Below are positions 6,554 to 13,068 of a stretch of 17,471 bases of DNA, piece after piece. How positions within the stretch are numbered: the first letter of the stretch is position 1; each line of letters opens with the position of its first letter. The translations under genes and the position numbers were made by a program. Origin of the DNA: an uncultured Sphingobacteriales bacterium (GTDB taxonomy: Bacteria; Bacteroidota; Bacteroidia; Chitinophagales; Chitinophagaceae); NCBI GenBank assembly GCA_946887085.1, contig CAMPKG010000021.1, forward strand, positions 1 to 17,471. Direction: 5' to 3'. The notes below the pieces were generated by a model. It worked only from the letters and a program-made list of their open reading frames with translations, was not told where the DNA came from and did no database searches.

Positions 6554-7527
6554 CTTGCATCTTTCCCATGTTTGGAGTCTGCCAGCACATTATCCACCGT
6601 CCATATCAATTGCTGCTGTAAAGGCTCATGCCGCACATGGCAGCCTTCAACGGCACATAGTTTGCACTGGTAGGGCATGCAGGCATCAATGTGTATGAAC
6701 ATCTCTACCTTACCGCCAAATTTTTCACGGATCATATCCTCCACCGCGTGTATTTCATGCTCTGCATCTGTCACCTGGTTGTACCAGGGCAGTGTCATAT
6801 GGGCATCTATATGCATTACGTCACCGTATTGCAGCACGCGGAGATTGTGCAGGTCTATCCATTGGTCTTTGCGGTTGTTCTGCATCACATCGATCACCTG
6901 GCTAAGCAGTCCTTCATCTGCTTCGTCCATAATTCCGGAAAGCGACTTGCGTACTACCCGATAGCCGGTGGTCAATATTACAATGGCAAACACTATCGCG
7001 ACGGCGCTATCCAGCCACTGCCAGCCAGTGAACAATAACAACAACAAACCGACAACAATTGCGAAGGTCGAGTAAGCGTCTGTCTTCAAATGCTTGCCTG
7101 AAGATTCTACCACCAGCGACCGTTGTTTCTTCCCCACCCTTTCTGCATAGCTGCCGAGCAGAAAGTTGAGTATGCCTGTAGCGCCCGTCAGGTAAATACC
7201 TATATCCAGCCGCTTAATGACAACAGGATGTATCAGCTGTGCAACTGCCTCATAGATGATCATCAAACCGGCGATGAAAATCAGGGAACCCTCAACGGCT
7301 GCAGATATGAACTCCGCCTTACCATGACCGTAAGGATGATCACGGTCCCGGGGTTTGGCAGCTATTATAACACTATACAACCCAATAAAACCCGCTATCA
7401 CATTTACCGTGCTCTCCAGCGCATCGGTAAGGATGGTTACCGAACTGGTGAGGTACCATGCAAGCAACTTGGCCAGGAAAAGGCCAACAGAAAAAAAAGC
7501 TATATATCGTTGCAGGCGTATGGGCAC
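6550..7527 (-). CDS. Cation diffusion facilitator (CDF) transporter with Cys-rich tail
   Basis: This is a 325-residue inner-membrane divalent metal/proton antiporter of the CDF family. It has six predicted helices (about 10-27, 32-55, 75-97, 110-127, 152-168, 172-190) and a ferredoxin-like cytoplasmic domain (about 205-282). Helix 2 carries TDALESTVNV, so the site usually HxxxD or DxxxD reads E38xxxN42. Helix 5 keeps H146xxxD150. DHPYGHGKAE (63-72) is the conserved loop. After the cytoplasmic domain, four cysteines (C283, C288, C291, C296) with H297 and H300 form a probable metal-binding cluster. The metal cannot be assigned. The start codon is GTG (minus strand 7527-7525); no in-frame ATG lies between it and the upstream stop. 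It converges on rnhA with a 4-base overlap. Confidence 0.93.
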   Translation of the reverse strand: MPIRLQRYIAFFSVGLFLAKLLAWYLTSSVTILTDALESTVNVIAGFIGLYSVIIAAKPRDRDHPYGHGKAEFISAAVEGSLIFIAGLMIIYEAVAQLIHPVVIKRLDIGIYLTGATGILNFLLGSYAERVGKKQRSLVVESSGKHLKTDAYSTFAIVVGLLLLLFTGWQWLDSAVAIVFAIVILTTGYRVVRKSLSGIMDEADEGLLSQVIDVMQNNRKDQWIDLHNLRVLQYGDVMHIDAHMTLPWYNQVTDAEHEIHAVEDMIREKFGGKVEMFIHIDACMPYQCKLCAVEGCHVRHEPLQQQLIWTVDNVLADSKHGKDAS

Positions 7528-7549
7528 TTGCCAATGGAAAATATAAAAT

Positions 7550-7693
7550 TCAAAATGTCTTCAGCACGCTCAGCGGGTTGTTGTCGATTGTTCGTTTATG
7601 AATGTCTTTTCTAACGGCACTCACGAACTCACTGTGTTCGTTTGTTGTTATTTTCAGGTAATTTTTTCTCGCTATTAGCTGAATATCAATCAT
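7550..7693 (-). CDS. Possible small ORF, 47 codons, unknown
   Basis: An ATG at 7691-7693 opens a 47-residue frame ending in TGA (7550-7552), 22 bases before the CDF start. It starts MIDIQLIARKNYLKI and ends NPLSVLKTF. It is hydrophilic, with no signal peptide or membrane segment, and I do not recognise it. The ATG overlaps (ATGATTGA) the stop of another short open frame (7686-7802) in a different phase, whose only ATG is at 7728-7730. These could be two parts of one decayed gene, or chance. The sequence also resembles the kind of short dispersed repeat seen near genes in this phylum, so coding status is doubtful. Confidence 0.2.
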   Translation of the reverse strand: MIDIQLIARKNYLKITTNEHSEFVSAVRKDIHKRTIDNNPLSVLKTF

Positions 7694-7778
7694 TTACTTC
7701 TTCAACCCTGATATTTCCGCAATACCCCATAATGTTACTATTTGTTACAGTTTCATGGTCTATTAAAATTGTGTCTCG

Positions 7779-7828
7779 TCCTGATTTTGGTTTACAGTTT
7801 GGTTAGATAATCCTGGTTTTAGTTTACA
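7779..7828. repeat. Pair of 18-bp direct repeats, 32 bp apart
   Basis: On the plus strand TCCTGATTTTGGTTTACA (7779-7796) and TCCTGGTTTTAGTTTACA (7811-7828) match at 16 of 18 bases. Their starts are 32 bp apart, close to three turns of B-DNA, so both would face the same side of the helix. They lie just downstream of the predicted start of transcription from the promoter at 7857-7888. Tandem sites like these suit a regulator that binds cooperatively, and also the repeated transposase sites at the ends of some insertion sequences. No transposase gene is present. Confidence 0.7.
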
Positions 7829-7856
7829 CGTGTTTTTCGACCTATCTAAACAATAG

Positions 7857-7888
7857 CAAATATACAACAATTATTAAAATTAACCAAA
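7857..7888 (-). promoter_or_regulatory. Consensus Bacteroidota promoter in the CDF upstream gap
   Basis: Read on the minus strand, TTTG (7888-7885) is followed after 20 bases by TATATTTG (7864-7857). Both boxes and the spacing match the Bacteroidota primary sigma consensus (TTTG, 17-23 bases, TAnnTTTG). Transcription would start near 7850 and run toward the CDF gene, giving a leader of about 320 bases that includes both direct repeats, or a separate small transcript. It begins directly after the stop codon of the upstream membrane protein gene. Confidence 0.6.
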
Positions 7889-7890
7889 TG

Positions 7891-8241
7891 TCATTTTCGG
7901 CGGAAAGCGAAGTTCATAAGACCGCCTGCCCAACCTGCAAGACCGCCTACCAAAGCGGCTACTACGATTGTTACCAATATATATAAGCTGAAATGTGGCA
8001 GTCCGAAAAGCTTTGCCATACGTGTTGACAAAATATGCTCGTTTGGTATATCGCGGGCAAGGAGCACGACGAACCATAACGACATGATGCTGAAGGCCCC
8101 TACTCTAAATGCCTTACCCGGTGGCAGGTATAACAACACGGCCATAAGGAAGGCAACCACTGCTACCATCCACCAGGGAAGGAACCAGGTGGCGAGACCA
8201 GCAAGCGCCGCAGTTATTAATATAATGATGAATGTCCTCAT
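7891..8241 (-). CDS. Small four-helix membrane protein, unknown function
   Basis: I do not recognise this 116-residue protein. It is strongly hydrophobic, with four likely transmembrane segments (about 3-20, 23-40, 46-63, 84-105). A polar stretch lies between helices 3 and 4 (ARDIPNEH) and the C-terminus FAFRRK is basic, which would place it in the cytoplasm. The ATG chosen (8239-8241) overlaps the stop of the acylase gene as ATGA, so translation is probably coupled. The frame is open seven codons further, but that start would sit inside the acylase coding region. The coupling suggests the two proteins are made together; any functional link is inference. Confidence 0.8.
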   Translation of the reverse strand: MRTFIIILITAALAGLATWFLPWWMVAVVAFLMAVLLYLPPGKAFRVGAFSIMSLWFVVLLARDIPNEHILSTRMAKLFGLPHFSLYILVTIVVAALVGGLAGWAGGLMNFAFRRK

Positions 8242-10619
8242 TTTCCCGGTTGTATGGTCCACGTATAAATTACTTCCCCGTCATTTTTTCTGCCGGCGCC
8301 GGGGAAGACCAGTTTGTAGTACTTGCCCTTCACCCAATGATCAAGAAAGCTTGCATAATATTTACTGCCGGGGTTGCCTGATTGTCCGCCGGGATATACG
8401 CCGTAGGCTTCTATTTCTTTACCCATCTGCACTACCATACGCCACGATGGCCCGTGGTCGACTTTCATTGCATTCGGGGTATTTCCCCAGCCGCCTATTG
8501 GCAACTCATAAAAACCAAAAGCAGGCAGTTTGGTCAGGTGCCGTACCATAGGCTTTTTTACTTTATACCATTCCAATCCGCTATTGTCCACTTTATCCAG
8601 GCTATCGGCTGCGCGTTTAAAACTATTTGTGGCGATTTGCGGCAGTTGCATCATAGCCGAATCCTTCATCAATAACTGCATTGTGCGCTCGGTGGACGGC
8701 CAGAGATTATCCGGCACATCCTGAAATTTATTCTTCCATATTTCTTCGTAGAGAAAATAAGACCATACCTGGAATACCGATGCGGCCTTGCTTTCCGCAG
8801 TCAGCCGGTAATCCCAGCCGTTAAGCGTGGCGAGATATTCTTTTTGTTTCACATCGAGCGATGCAGTATTTATGTTTCGCAGTATGACGGGAACAATGTT
8901 AAAAGCCAAAACGGAATAAACATCATTCTGCAAGGCAAACATATCCTGCACGGATGCTTTCTGCAGTTTGCTCAATACATCATTGATGCGCCATGCACGA
9001 AATTCATAAAACATGCCGTTGTAATAGTAAGGATAAGTACTGTCGGTAACAGATTGGTTGGCCGAGCTCACAAAGCCCTGTGGTGGATTAAGCACATGCG
9101 GATTCTCCTGCATGGGTATCAGTTCCTTCCAGAGTGTACCGCTGTCTGCACCATTCATCACGTACCTGCCCTGGCCTTTCCATTTGTTCACGAACTGGCC
9201 CTGCCCCCAGAGAGCGATGTTTCCCTGCCTGTCGGCGTAGACCATGTTCTGTGCCGGGCATTGGAATTGTTGAATAGCGGTGACAAAGGAATTGTAGCCG
9301 GTAGCTCGGTTGAGCAGGTACAGCGACAACAATTCATTCGTTTTCTTATGCGCCATCCAGGTCATTGCCAATGGTTGGGTGATGCCACCGGGCCCGGGAA
9401 ATCTCTTCTCGTACATCACCGGCCCGTGCATGGTATACATTACCGTATCTATATAGTCGGGCTTCCCTTTAATACGTATTCTTTCTTCACGAAGTGTGAT
9501 CGGTATTTTTTGTCCGTTGAAATTATAGCTTTCATATCCATTCAGCTGAACGGCATAGAAATCCTTTACATCGCGGTAGTTATTGGTAAAGCCCCAGGAT
9601 ATCCGGTCATTAAAACCAATTACCACCCCTGGTGCACCCGGCAGCGATACACCATATGTATTTACACCCGGCGCCTGCATATGTATCTCAAACCAAAGGC
9701 TGGGCAGGTTGAGGCCAAGGTGGGGATCGTTTGCTAATATAGCCGCACCGCTCTGCGTTCGTGCGCCACTGACGGCCCAGTTGTTGCTGCCTTTCCCCGT
9801 CTCCTCTTCCCGGTCGGTCTTATCGATCTCGAGGCGGGGCCATGCAATACTATCCGGCAATGCCGGTGGTGTTTGCATACTCGCGTCACCATAATCCGTT
9901 CCTGCCGGTATCACCGGTGTGCTGCCGGTGATGCGTTCGGGGAACAGGTCTTCAAACTCCTCTTTCGGGTACCTGTTTCTTAAAACGCTTAATGCAATAT
10001 CCTCGGTTTTGCCCGTCAGGTCGTCAGCCATGTATTTCAGAAGCAAAGCACACTTCAGGTTGGTCCAGGCTTCTGGCTTAAAGCCCATAAGCTTATACTC
10101 AAGCGGCAACCGGCGGTAATTTAGTGAAGATATATACTCATTCACCCCTGCGGTATATGCATCCAGCATCTGTTTGGTACGCGGGTCGGCTTCCATTGCA
10201 GACAATGAATTCTCCGCTCCGTATACCATTCCTTTTCTCCTTTGCTCACGGTCGAAGTTCAGTGCTTTCTCCCCCAGCACTTCGCTCACGCGGCCACCGG
10301 CTGCCCGTGTTTGCAGGTCCATTTGCCAGAGGCGAAAACAGGCATGTATGTATCCTTGTATATAGTAAAGGTCGTGATCGTTTTTTGCAGAAATGTGCGG
10401 CACCAACCGTTTGTCAAACCAAACCTTTACCTCTTGTTCTATTAGCTTGTTGTGCAACTCAAGGTCAAAAGATTTGTCGACAGACTCTGCTGCAGCCATA
10501 GCGCCGTTCACGGGATCGAGCAGGCGGCCCAGTGCAGGTAAACTGCCTAATGGCCTGTCGAGAAGCAAAACGACTGAGGTGGCGAGTATCAGCACCAGTA
10601 CGGCACCGGTTTTTCTCAT
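8238..10619 (-). CDS. Penicillin acylase family (Ntn) hydrolase, exported
   Basis: This is a 793-residue member of the penicillin acylase group of N-terminal nucleophile hydrolases, which cleave amides such as beta-lactams, acyl-homoserine lactones or acylated peptides. The N-terminus MRKTGAVLVLILATSVVLLL is a signal peptide or membrane anchor. The alpha-chain block YIQGYIHACFRLWQMD follows near residue 87. Autocleavage should occur at G277/S278 in KGSNNWAVSGA, freeing the catalytic Ser; NDPHLGLNLPSLW and SWGFTNNYRDV come after it. GGQSGNPGS near the C-terminus is a family hallmark. The substrate is unknown. The frame is open 25 codons further upstream, but that ATG lies in the terminator hairpin of the preceding gene, so 10619 is chosen. 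The stop is coupled to the next gene. Confidence 0.93.
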   Translation of the reverse strand: MRKTGAVLVLILATSVVLLLDRPLGSLPALGRLLDPVNGAMAAAESVDKSFDLELHNKLIEQEVKVWFDKRLVPHISAKNDHDLYYIQGYIHACFRLWQMDLQTRAAGGRVSEVLGEKALNFDREQRRKGMVYGAENSLSAMEADPRTKQMLDAYTAGVNEYISSLNYRRLPLEYKLMGFKPEAWTNLKCALLLKYMADDLTGKTEDIALSVLRNRYPKEEFEDLFPERITGSTPVIPAGTDYGDASMQTPPALPDSIAWPRLEIDKTDREEETGKGSNNWAVSGARTQSGAAILANDPHLGLNLPSLWFEIHMQAPGVNTYGVSLPGAPGVVIGFNDRISWGFTNNYRDVKDFYAVQLNGYESYNFNGQKIPITLREERIRIKGKPDYIDTVMYTMHGPVMYEKRFPGPGGITQPLAMTWMAHKKTNELLSLYLLNRATGYNSFVTAIQQFQCPAQNMVYADRQGNIALWGQGQFVNKWKGQGRYVMNGADSGTLWKELIPMQENPHVLNPPQGFVSSANQSVTDSTYPYYYNGMFYEFRAWRINDVLSKLQKASVQDMFALQNDVYSVLAFNIVPVILRNINTASLDVKQKEYLATLNGWDYRLTAESKAASVFQVWSYFLYEEIWKNKFQDVPDNLWPSTERTMQLLMKDSAMMQLPQIATNSFKRAADSLDKVDNSGLEWYKVKKPMVRHLTKLPAFGFYELPIGGWGNTPNAMKVDHGPSWRMVVQMGKEIEAYGVYPGGQSGNPGSKYYASFLDHWVKGKYYKLVFPGAGRKNDGEVIYTWTIQPGK

Positions 10620-10669
10620 GTGGTGACCAGTTTTTACTAAAGCTAATATTTTTGGGCCAACCGTCCTAA

Positions 10670-10699
10670 CAACAAAAGCCCCGTGCGGATGCACGGGGG
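10670..10699 (-). terminator. Intrinsic terminator after the lytic transglycosylase gene
   Basis: On the minus strand CCCCGTGC, loop ATCC, GCACGGGG forms a perfect 8-bp stem (10698-10679), followed by CTTTTGTT. It begins 25 bases after the transglycosylase stop at 10724. The plus strand has no T-run after the stem, so it works in one direction and separates that gene from the acylase. Confidence 0.85.
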
Positions 10700-10723
10700 C
10701 AGATCTTAGATCATCACTCTCTC

Positions 10724-11695
10724 TTAAATATTCTTTCCTTGCGGCACCTCTATCTGGTAGGTTTTATTCTTTACCGTCAGCTTTGTATCATGCAACCATG
10801 GGTTGGCCAGTTTCAACAATTTGTATGTTGTACCATGTTCTATCGCGAAATCAGCCAGGTCAGGTATAGAAGTCGTAACAGTTACTGTTTTGGTATTGTA
10901 TGGTTTGTACGATTCTTTTAAAGGCACTACAAATCCCAGCTTGTTTGCTTCACTCATCAGGTATTTGAAAGACAGGATACGGAATACATAGCGCATCGTT
11001 TCCTGGGGCAGGTGCAGATCATAATAGCTATTCTGCTTCTGTAGTCCCTGGAATTTATTCACTCCCCCCATTCCCACATTATAAGATGCAGCGGCCAATG
11101 TCCACGATCCGAACTTATTGTACGCCTCTTTCAGGTATTGTGCAGCGGCCCTGGTACTCTTAGTGATATCGTAGCGTTCATCTACTTCGCCGTTCACTTC
11201 CAGTCCATACTGTGGCGCCGTTCTTGGCATGAACTGCCAGAAGCCTTCTGCTCCCACTGACGACGTTTGGTTGCGCAATGCACTTTCCGCGACGCAGAGA
11301 TATTTAAAATCTTCAGGAACACCGGCAGCGCGCAGCTCTTTTTCGATGATCGGGAAATACCTTGTTGACAATCGCAGGATCGAGAGCAACGAGTTAGGAG
11401 AATAGTAATTATACATCAATTCCCTGTCAAACTGCTCCTGTATATCTGTGCGCTCCAGCGGCACGTTCTCACCAGCAAAGGTCATTTTCTCAGGCAGTGA
11501 AGGGGGGTACCATTTCAGCTTTACCTTGCCGTCTTTCGATACTTCGCCCATAGCTTCCTCAACAGCCATGTTCTTTTCGTGTTCTATCAGGTCATCCGTT
11601 TTCTCGGCAGCACGGAAGGCATAACCGGTAAAGATCGAGGCGCTTAAAAACATTCCTCCAATAAAATATACAGCAGGCCTAAGTGTTTTCTTCAT
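10724..11695 (-). CDS. Lytic transglycosylase (MltD-like, SLT domain)
   Basis: This envelope enzyme cleaves the MurNAc-GlcNAc bond of peptidoglycan to leave 1,6-anhydro ends. The 323-residue protein starts with an uncleaved or cleaved signal segment (about 7-27). The SLT domain covers about 100-250: the catalytic glutamate E137 in CVAESALRN, then GAEGFWQFMPRTA (148-160), the AASYNVG block (202-208) and an ILSFKYL helix. The C-terminus (about 267-319), with DLADFAIEHG, LLKLANPWL and a final YQIEVP strand, looks like one divergent LysM module, a peptidoglycan-binding unit. A -7 box lies 29 bases upstream and a hairpin terminator follows. It diverges from msrB. Confidence 0.93.
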   Translation of the reverse strand: MKKTLRPAVYFIGGMFLSASIFTGYAFRAAEKTDDLIEHEKNMAVEEAMGEVSKDGKVKLKWYPPSLPEKMTFAGENVPLERTDIQEQFDRELMYNYYSPNSLLSILRLSTRYFPIIEKELRAAGVPEDFKYLCVAESALRNQTSSVGAEGFWQFMPRTAPQYGLEVNGEVDERYDITKSTRAAAQYLKEAYNKFGSWTLAAASYNVGMGGVNKFQGLQKQNSYYDLHLPQETMRYVFRILSFKYLMSEANKLGFVVPLKESYKPYNTKTVTVTTSIPDLADFAIEHGTTYKLLKLANPWLHDTKLTVKNKTYQIEVPQGKNI

Positions 11696-11723
11696 AGTAA
11701 GTCGTTATTAAATTGGTATGAAG

Positions 11724-11731
11724 CAAAGGTA
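11724..11731 (-). promoter_or_regulatory. -7 promoter box of the lytic transglycosylase gene
   Basis: CAAAGGTA on the plus strand is TACCTTTG on the minus strand, an exact TAnnTTTG match, 28 bases upstream of the ATG at 11695. No clear TTTG is seen at -33; an AT-rich TTTA at 11749-11752 is the nearest candidate. Confidence 0.5.
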
Positions 11732-11811
11732 ATAAGCCCTGTTGGTATAAATTTTTTTCGGAATGGATTGTAACTTTTCTTTCAGTTAATTGGCCTTACA
11801 ACCGGGCTTAT

Positions 11812-11850
11812 CTGTTAAGGGATTGGGGAAAACTGTTAAAGGTTTTAACA
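11812..11850. promoter_or_regulatory. Possible operator between the transglycosylase gene and msrB
   Basis: TGTTAAA (11834-11840), a 3-base spacer and TTTAACA (11844-11850) form a perfect inverted repeat. Its left half is also part of a direct repeat: CTGTTAAGG (11812-11820) and CTGTTAAAGG (11833-11842) are 21 bp apart, two helical turns. The site sits in the 251-base spacer between divergent genes, about 97 bases before msrB. The spacer contains no other coding candidate. Confidence 0.35.
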
Positions 11851-11946
11851 TTGCGAGGCAGCTTTGCTACAAACTGGTGTGGCAAAATATCGGCATGCTA
11901 AATCCAACCAGCAAAGTCTCCCGTATCTATTCTAAACGACACCAGC

Positions 11947-12456
11947 ATGACACGCATATTATTACTAGCTGTGATCCTGATTTGCAACAGCTCGCTTATC
12001 GCACAAAACGACCCACAGCTACCACAAAAACAAAAGAAGAACCGCTACTATTCGCACACGGACACGAAGCCGGTAAACATAACCAATAGCGAGTGGAAGA
12101 AAATACTATCCCCCGGCGAGTACCAAATAGCCCGGGAATCTGCTACCGAGCGGGCATACACCGGCGCCTACTGGAACAACCACAAGAGAGGCAGTTATTA
12201 TTGTACTGCCTGCGGCAATTTTTTATTCAGATCAAAGGCGAAGTTTGACAGCCATACGGGCTGGCCCAGTTTCTACGAGCCTGCTACTCAAACAAGCGTC
12301 AAGGAAAAAACTGACCCGGATGGAAAACGTGTGGAAGTTGAGTGCAGACGCTGCAGCAGCCATCTAGGCCATGTATTCAAAGACGGACCCGAGCCAACGG
12401 GATTGCGATATTGTATGAATTCCGCGGTGCTGGATTTTGTAGCAGATGTGAAGTAA
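11947..12456 (+). CDS. msrB: Exported peptide-methionine (R)-S-oxide reductase MsrB
   Basis: MsrB reduces methionine-R-sulfoxide in oxidised proteins. The 169-residue protein begins with a signal peptide (MTRILLLAVILICNSSLIAQ, cleavage likely after A19 or Q20), so it acts in the periplasm. The domain from about 45 has the zinc cysteines C86 and C89 (CTACG) and C133 and C136 (CRRC), the GWPSF strand (105-109), H138-region SSHLGHVF, and the catalytic C156 in RYCMNSAVLDF. No MsrA domain is fused. The ATG at 11947 is the only start that gives a signal peptide. An unrecognised lipoprotein gene follows after 69 bases. Confidence 0.96.
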   Translation: MTRILLLAVILICNSSLIAQNDPQLPQKQKKNRYYSHTDTKPVNITNSEWKKILSPGEYQIARESATERAYTGAYWNNHKRGSYYCTACGNFLFRSKAKFDSHTGWPSFYEPATQTSVKEKTDPDGKRVEVECRRCSSHLGHVFKDGPEPTGLRYCMNSAVLDFVADVK

Positions 12457-12525
12457 ATGTTCAACTCCCTGTCTTATGCACAATAAAAATTCCGCCATTG
12501 AAGTTTAGTAAAGAAACACTACCCT

Positions 12526-13014
12526 ATGAAAGGCCCTTCAATAATGTTGGTTGCATTGTGCATATCGTTAGTTTGTTGTAAAAAGAAAACCCAGGAATGT
12601 GCCGGCACGTCAGTTTCAGCATCAGAACTTTCGGGCAAGTTTGTACAAGCCGGATATAGCCATTTGGATGAACCTATTCGATCTTATAGCAGTCATAAGT
12701 TTGATTTCTACGGTGATTCATTTAAGATGGAGAGACATAGCATTCTAGAAGCCCCTTCTAATGACAGTTGCTATTCTACCAGGTACACCGAATATGCTGT
12801 GGGATCATGGCAACTGAACGGTAACCAAATTCGATTAAAGGGCCGTTATACAAACGGTAACTATGAGGTGAAAACCGACAAATGTTACCAAACAGGAGAG
12901 TTTGACTATCTCTGCGGCGCAGCCAAACGCGACCGAGCAATCGTCATTATTATGCCGACGAAGTCATCATATGCTTCACTTTCAGCCGGCATCAGGTTAT
13001 ACAAAGCACTCTAA
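12526..13014 (+). CDS. Probable lipoprotein of unknown function
   Basis: I do not recognise this 162-residue protein. It opens with a short hydrophobic signal and a lipobox-like LVCC followed by KKK, with C18 (or C17) as the likely lipidated residue; a cysteine pair before lysines is common in Bacteroidota lipoproteins. The mature part alternates polar and aromatic residues in beta-strand fashion (KFDFYGDSFKMER, GSWQLNGNQIRLKGRY), suggesting a small beta-barrel or lipocalin-like fold, which is inference. Mature cysteines C25, C82, C120 and C130 could form disulfides. It lies 69 bases after msrB with no obvious promoter between, and ends before a strong bidirectional terminator. Confidence 0.75.
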   Translation: MKGPSIMLVALCISLVCCKKKTQECAGTSVSASELSGKFVQAGYSHLDEPIRSYSSHKFDFYGDSFKMERHSILEAPSNDSCYSTRYTEYAVGSWQLNGNQIRLKGRYTNGNYEVKTDKCYQTGEFDYLCGAAKRDRAIVIIMPTKSSYASLSAGIRLYKAL

Positions 13015-13019
13015 AACCA

Positions 13020-13046
13020 AAAGCGCCGCTCGGTGAGCGGCGCTTT
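13020..13046. terminator. Bidirectional terminator between the lipoprotein gene and rpoC
   Basis: AAAGCGCCGCTC, loop GGT, GAGCGGCGCTTT is a perfect 12-bp stem. It is followed by CTATTC on the plus strand and by TGGTTTTAG on the minus strand, with T-runs built into both arms. It starts 5 bases after the lipoprotein stop and lies 22 bases beyond the rpoC stop, so it can end transcription from both sides. Confidence 0.93.
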
Positions 13047-13068
13047 CTATTCAAGTTAATTCCAATTA

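Larger units (their letters stand above)
7528..7890. other. AT-rich intergenic region upstream of the CDF gene
   Basis: These 363 bases between the stop of the small membrane protein gene and the CDF start hold no annotated gene and are visibly richer in A and T than the surrounding DNA. They contain a consensus promoter on the minus strand (7857-7888), two copies of an 18-bp direct repeat (7779-7796 and 7811-7828), a 6-bp inverted repeat ACGAAC/GTTCGT with a 7-base loop (7623-7641), TTAGATA (7803-7809) facing TATCTAA, and a 47-codon open frame (7550-7693). No hairpin plus T-tract terminator for the upstream gene was seen. The content could be a long CDF leader, a small RNA, or the scar of a lost mobile element. 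Confidence 0.6.

Noticed and set aside
7123..7614. 163-codon plus-strand frame over the CDF gene and its upstream gap
   Set aside because: It is mostly antisense to a well-supported CDF gene and its product has no recognisable features.
8242..8262. Longer start for the small membrane protein at 8262
   Set aside because: It would extend into the acylase coding region; the ATG at 8241 gives the classic ATGA coupling and begins directly at the first helix.
8844..9737. 297-codon plus-strand frame
   Set aside because: Antisense shadow of the acylase gene with no recognisable domain.
10620..10694. Longer acylase start at 10694, adding 25 residues
   Set aside because: The upstream ATG lies in the terminator hairpin of the preceding gene, and the extra residues precede a good signal peptide that starts with MRKTG.
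11790..12089. 99-codon plus-strand frame overlapping the msrB start
   Set aside because: It overlaps the well-supported msrB signal peptide in another phase and shows no family features.
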